Below the pieces are notes generated by a model. That model did no database searches. It saw only the letters and a program-made list of their open reading frames with translations, and was not told the origin of the DNA. 8,340 bases of DNA from an uncultured Chitinophagaceae bacterium (lineage in GTDB: Bacteria > Bacteroidota > Bacteroidia > Chitinophagales > Chitinophagaceae), in NCBI GenBank assembly GCA_946885665.1, contig CAMPGT010000174.1, positions 1-8,340 of the forward strand, read 5' to 3'. Shown piece after piece: positions 7,655 through 8,340 of the stretch. Made by a program: the position numbers and the translations under genes. Position 1 is the first letter of the stretch, and the number at the start of each line of letters is the position of its first letter.

Positions 7655-8200
7655 CTACATCGGTGTCTTCGCATTAAAAAACCGGATGAAAGCGACTTTG
7701 TCGTCTTTATTTATTTTCCATACCGACTGAAAATCCTGGTGCTGTGGTGTCGCTCCATTTTCGTTGGAGGTGATCGTCTCTGTTCCCCACAGCGCCACCC
7801 AATCTTCATTCCGGTCAACGCTCATCAGCGGTATGATGGCATCGAAACGGAAACTAATCGCGCTATTGGCTTCGCGCTCTTTTTTGAATGCCTCGAGAAC
7901 GGCATCTTTTCCCTGGATGATATTTCCGTCGGGAAATATTGCCATCAGGGTGTCGGAGAACCAGGAATCTTTTGACCAGTCTGCGCTTTCATAATCTTTG
8001 TGTAGTTCGAGGATCATTTTTGCGATTTGTGGTTTACCCTTGGAAAAATTGGACGAATAATCGGCCGTGTAAGGGAGATCTGCCGTCATCGACGTATTTC
8101 CCTTTGCCTTTTTGCTTTTTTTGGCCATTTCTTTTCCCTGGCCGAAAGCTGTAAGTGCCGCGAAGGCGAATACCAGAAGTGCAAATGCTGACCGTTTCAT
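7655..8200 (-). CDS. Exported NTF2/SnoaL-like protein
   Basis: The 181-residue product has a Sec signal peptide (MKRSAFALLVFAFAALTAFG, cleavage near GQG), a lysine-rich linker (residues 23-34), and a C-terminal domain of about 125 residues with the cone-shaped NTF2-like pattern. Helix IAKMILELHKDYESADW is followed by a strand turn FSDTLMAIFPDGNIIQGKDAV, the hallmark 'polar site, then G-x-D/E-A-h' of SnoaL-like proteins. A helix FKKERE, a paired strand FRFDAIIPL, WVALWGTETI and a last FQSVWKINKDDKVAFIRFF complete it. Family members range from polyketide cyclases and ketosteroid isomerases to binding proteins, so no reaction is assigned. The start at 8200 is preceded on its strand by an A-rich leader (AAAAACAAACAAA), typical of Bacteroidota starts. 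It converges with the preceding plus-strand gene. Confidence 0.85.
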   Translation of the reverse strand: MKRSAFALLVFAFAALTAFGQGKEMAKKSKKAKGNTSMTADLPYTADYSSNFSKGKPQIAKMILELHKDYESADWSKDSWFSDTLMAIFPDGNIIQGKDAVLEAFKKEREANSAISFRFDAIIPLMSVDRNEDWVALWGTETITSNENGATPQHQDFQSVWKINKDDKVAFIRFFNAKTPM

Positions 8201-8236
8201 TTTGTTTGTTTTTATGTGAAGTTTAGCGAGAGGAAA

Positions 8237-8290
8237 CGGGAAAGGAGACGGAAGGCGGGAGACGGTGAGAGTAGACGGAAAACGGGAGAA
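8237..8290. repeat. Degenerate purine-rich array with 7-bp spacing (CGGNAGA-like)
   Basis: CGG recurs at 8237, 8249, 8256, 8263, 8276 and 8283, giving spacings of 12, 7, 7, 13 and 7. The best units read CGGAAGG, CGGGAGA, CGGAAAA and CGGGAGA. The top strand is almost entirely purine plus single C residues. It sits upstream of the NTF2-like gene, 37 nt from its start, so it could overlap the promoter region. It is a different sequence from the GGCAATN array at the left end but has the same period and a similar intergenic position. Confidence 0.65.
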
Positions 8291-8340
8291 TATTATTTTT
8301 TCAGTTAATGCTTTCCATAGAAATATTCAGCGATATATTC

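Overview
The window looks like chromosomal DNA from a Bacteroidota bacterium, most likely Chitinophagaceae or a relative. This rests on protein families: a TonB-linked outer-membrane beta-barrel protein with an N-terminal carboxypeptidase-regulatory-like domain, directly followed by a GLPGLI-family protein; several small Sec-exported proteins ending their signals in ...AQ or ...GQ; start codons without Shine-Dalgarno sequences; and degenerate 7-bp repeat arrays between genes. No phage, transposase, CRISPR, toxin-antitoxin, defence, tRNA or rRNA gene is visible.

Layout. Positions 1-215 are non-coding: an 11-unit GGCAATN heptamer array, then two copies of a GC-rich palindromic element, the second extended into three consecutive hairpins. 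On the minus strand follow an EamA/DMT-type inner-membrane transporter (216-1145) and a secreted protein of unknown function (1242-1832). A 123-bp divergent region separates these from a plus-strand run: the outer-membrane barrel gene (1956-4706), a GLPGLI protein (4710-5447), a PfkB-family 2-keto-3-deoxygluconate kinase (5458-6468) and a KDPG aldolase (6481-7143). After a 93-bp gap comes a small basic secreted protein (7237-7587) with a strong intrinsic terminator, then a convergent minus-strand secreted NTF2/SnoaL-like protein (7655-8200). The right edge holds a second, different heptamer-like array.

How the genes work together. KdgK and Eda are consecutive enzymes: 2-keto-3-deoxygluconate is phosphorylated to KDPG, which is then split into pyruvate and glyceraldehyde 3-phosphate. 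This is the shared lower end of uronate degradation and Entner-Doudoroff-type routes. The barrel/GLPGLI pair is a common Bacteroidota envelope module with no proven link to sugar acids. The four genes are separated by only 3, 10 and 12 nt and could share a transcript.

The most notable observation is a single in-frame TAA (3813-3815) that interrupts the barrel gene about two thirds of the way along, with the frame and family sequence continuing intact on the other side. It is either a recent nonsense mutation or a sequence error; TAA is an ordinary stop elsewhere in the window, so recoding is unlikely. I did not find a convincing new biological system here.
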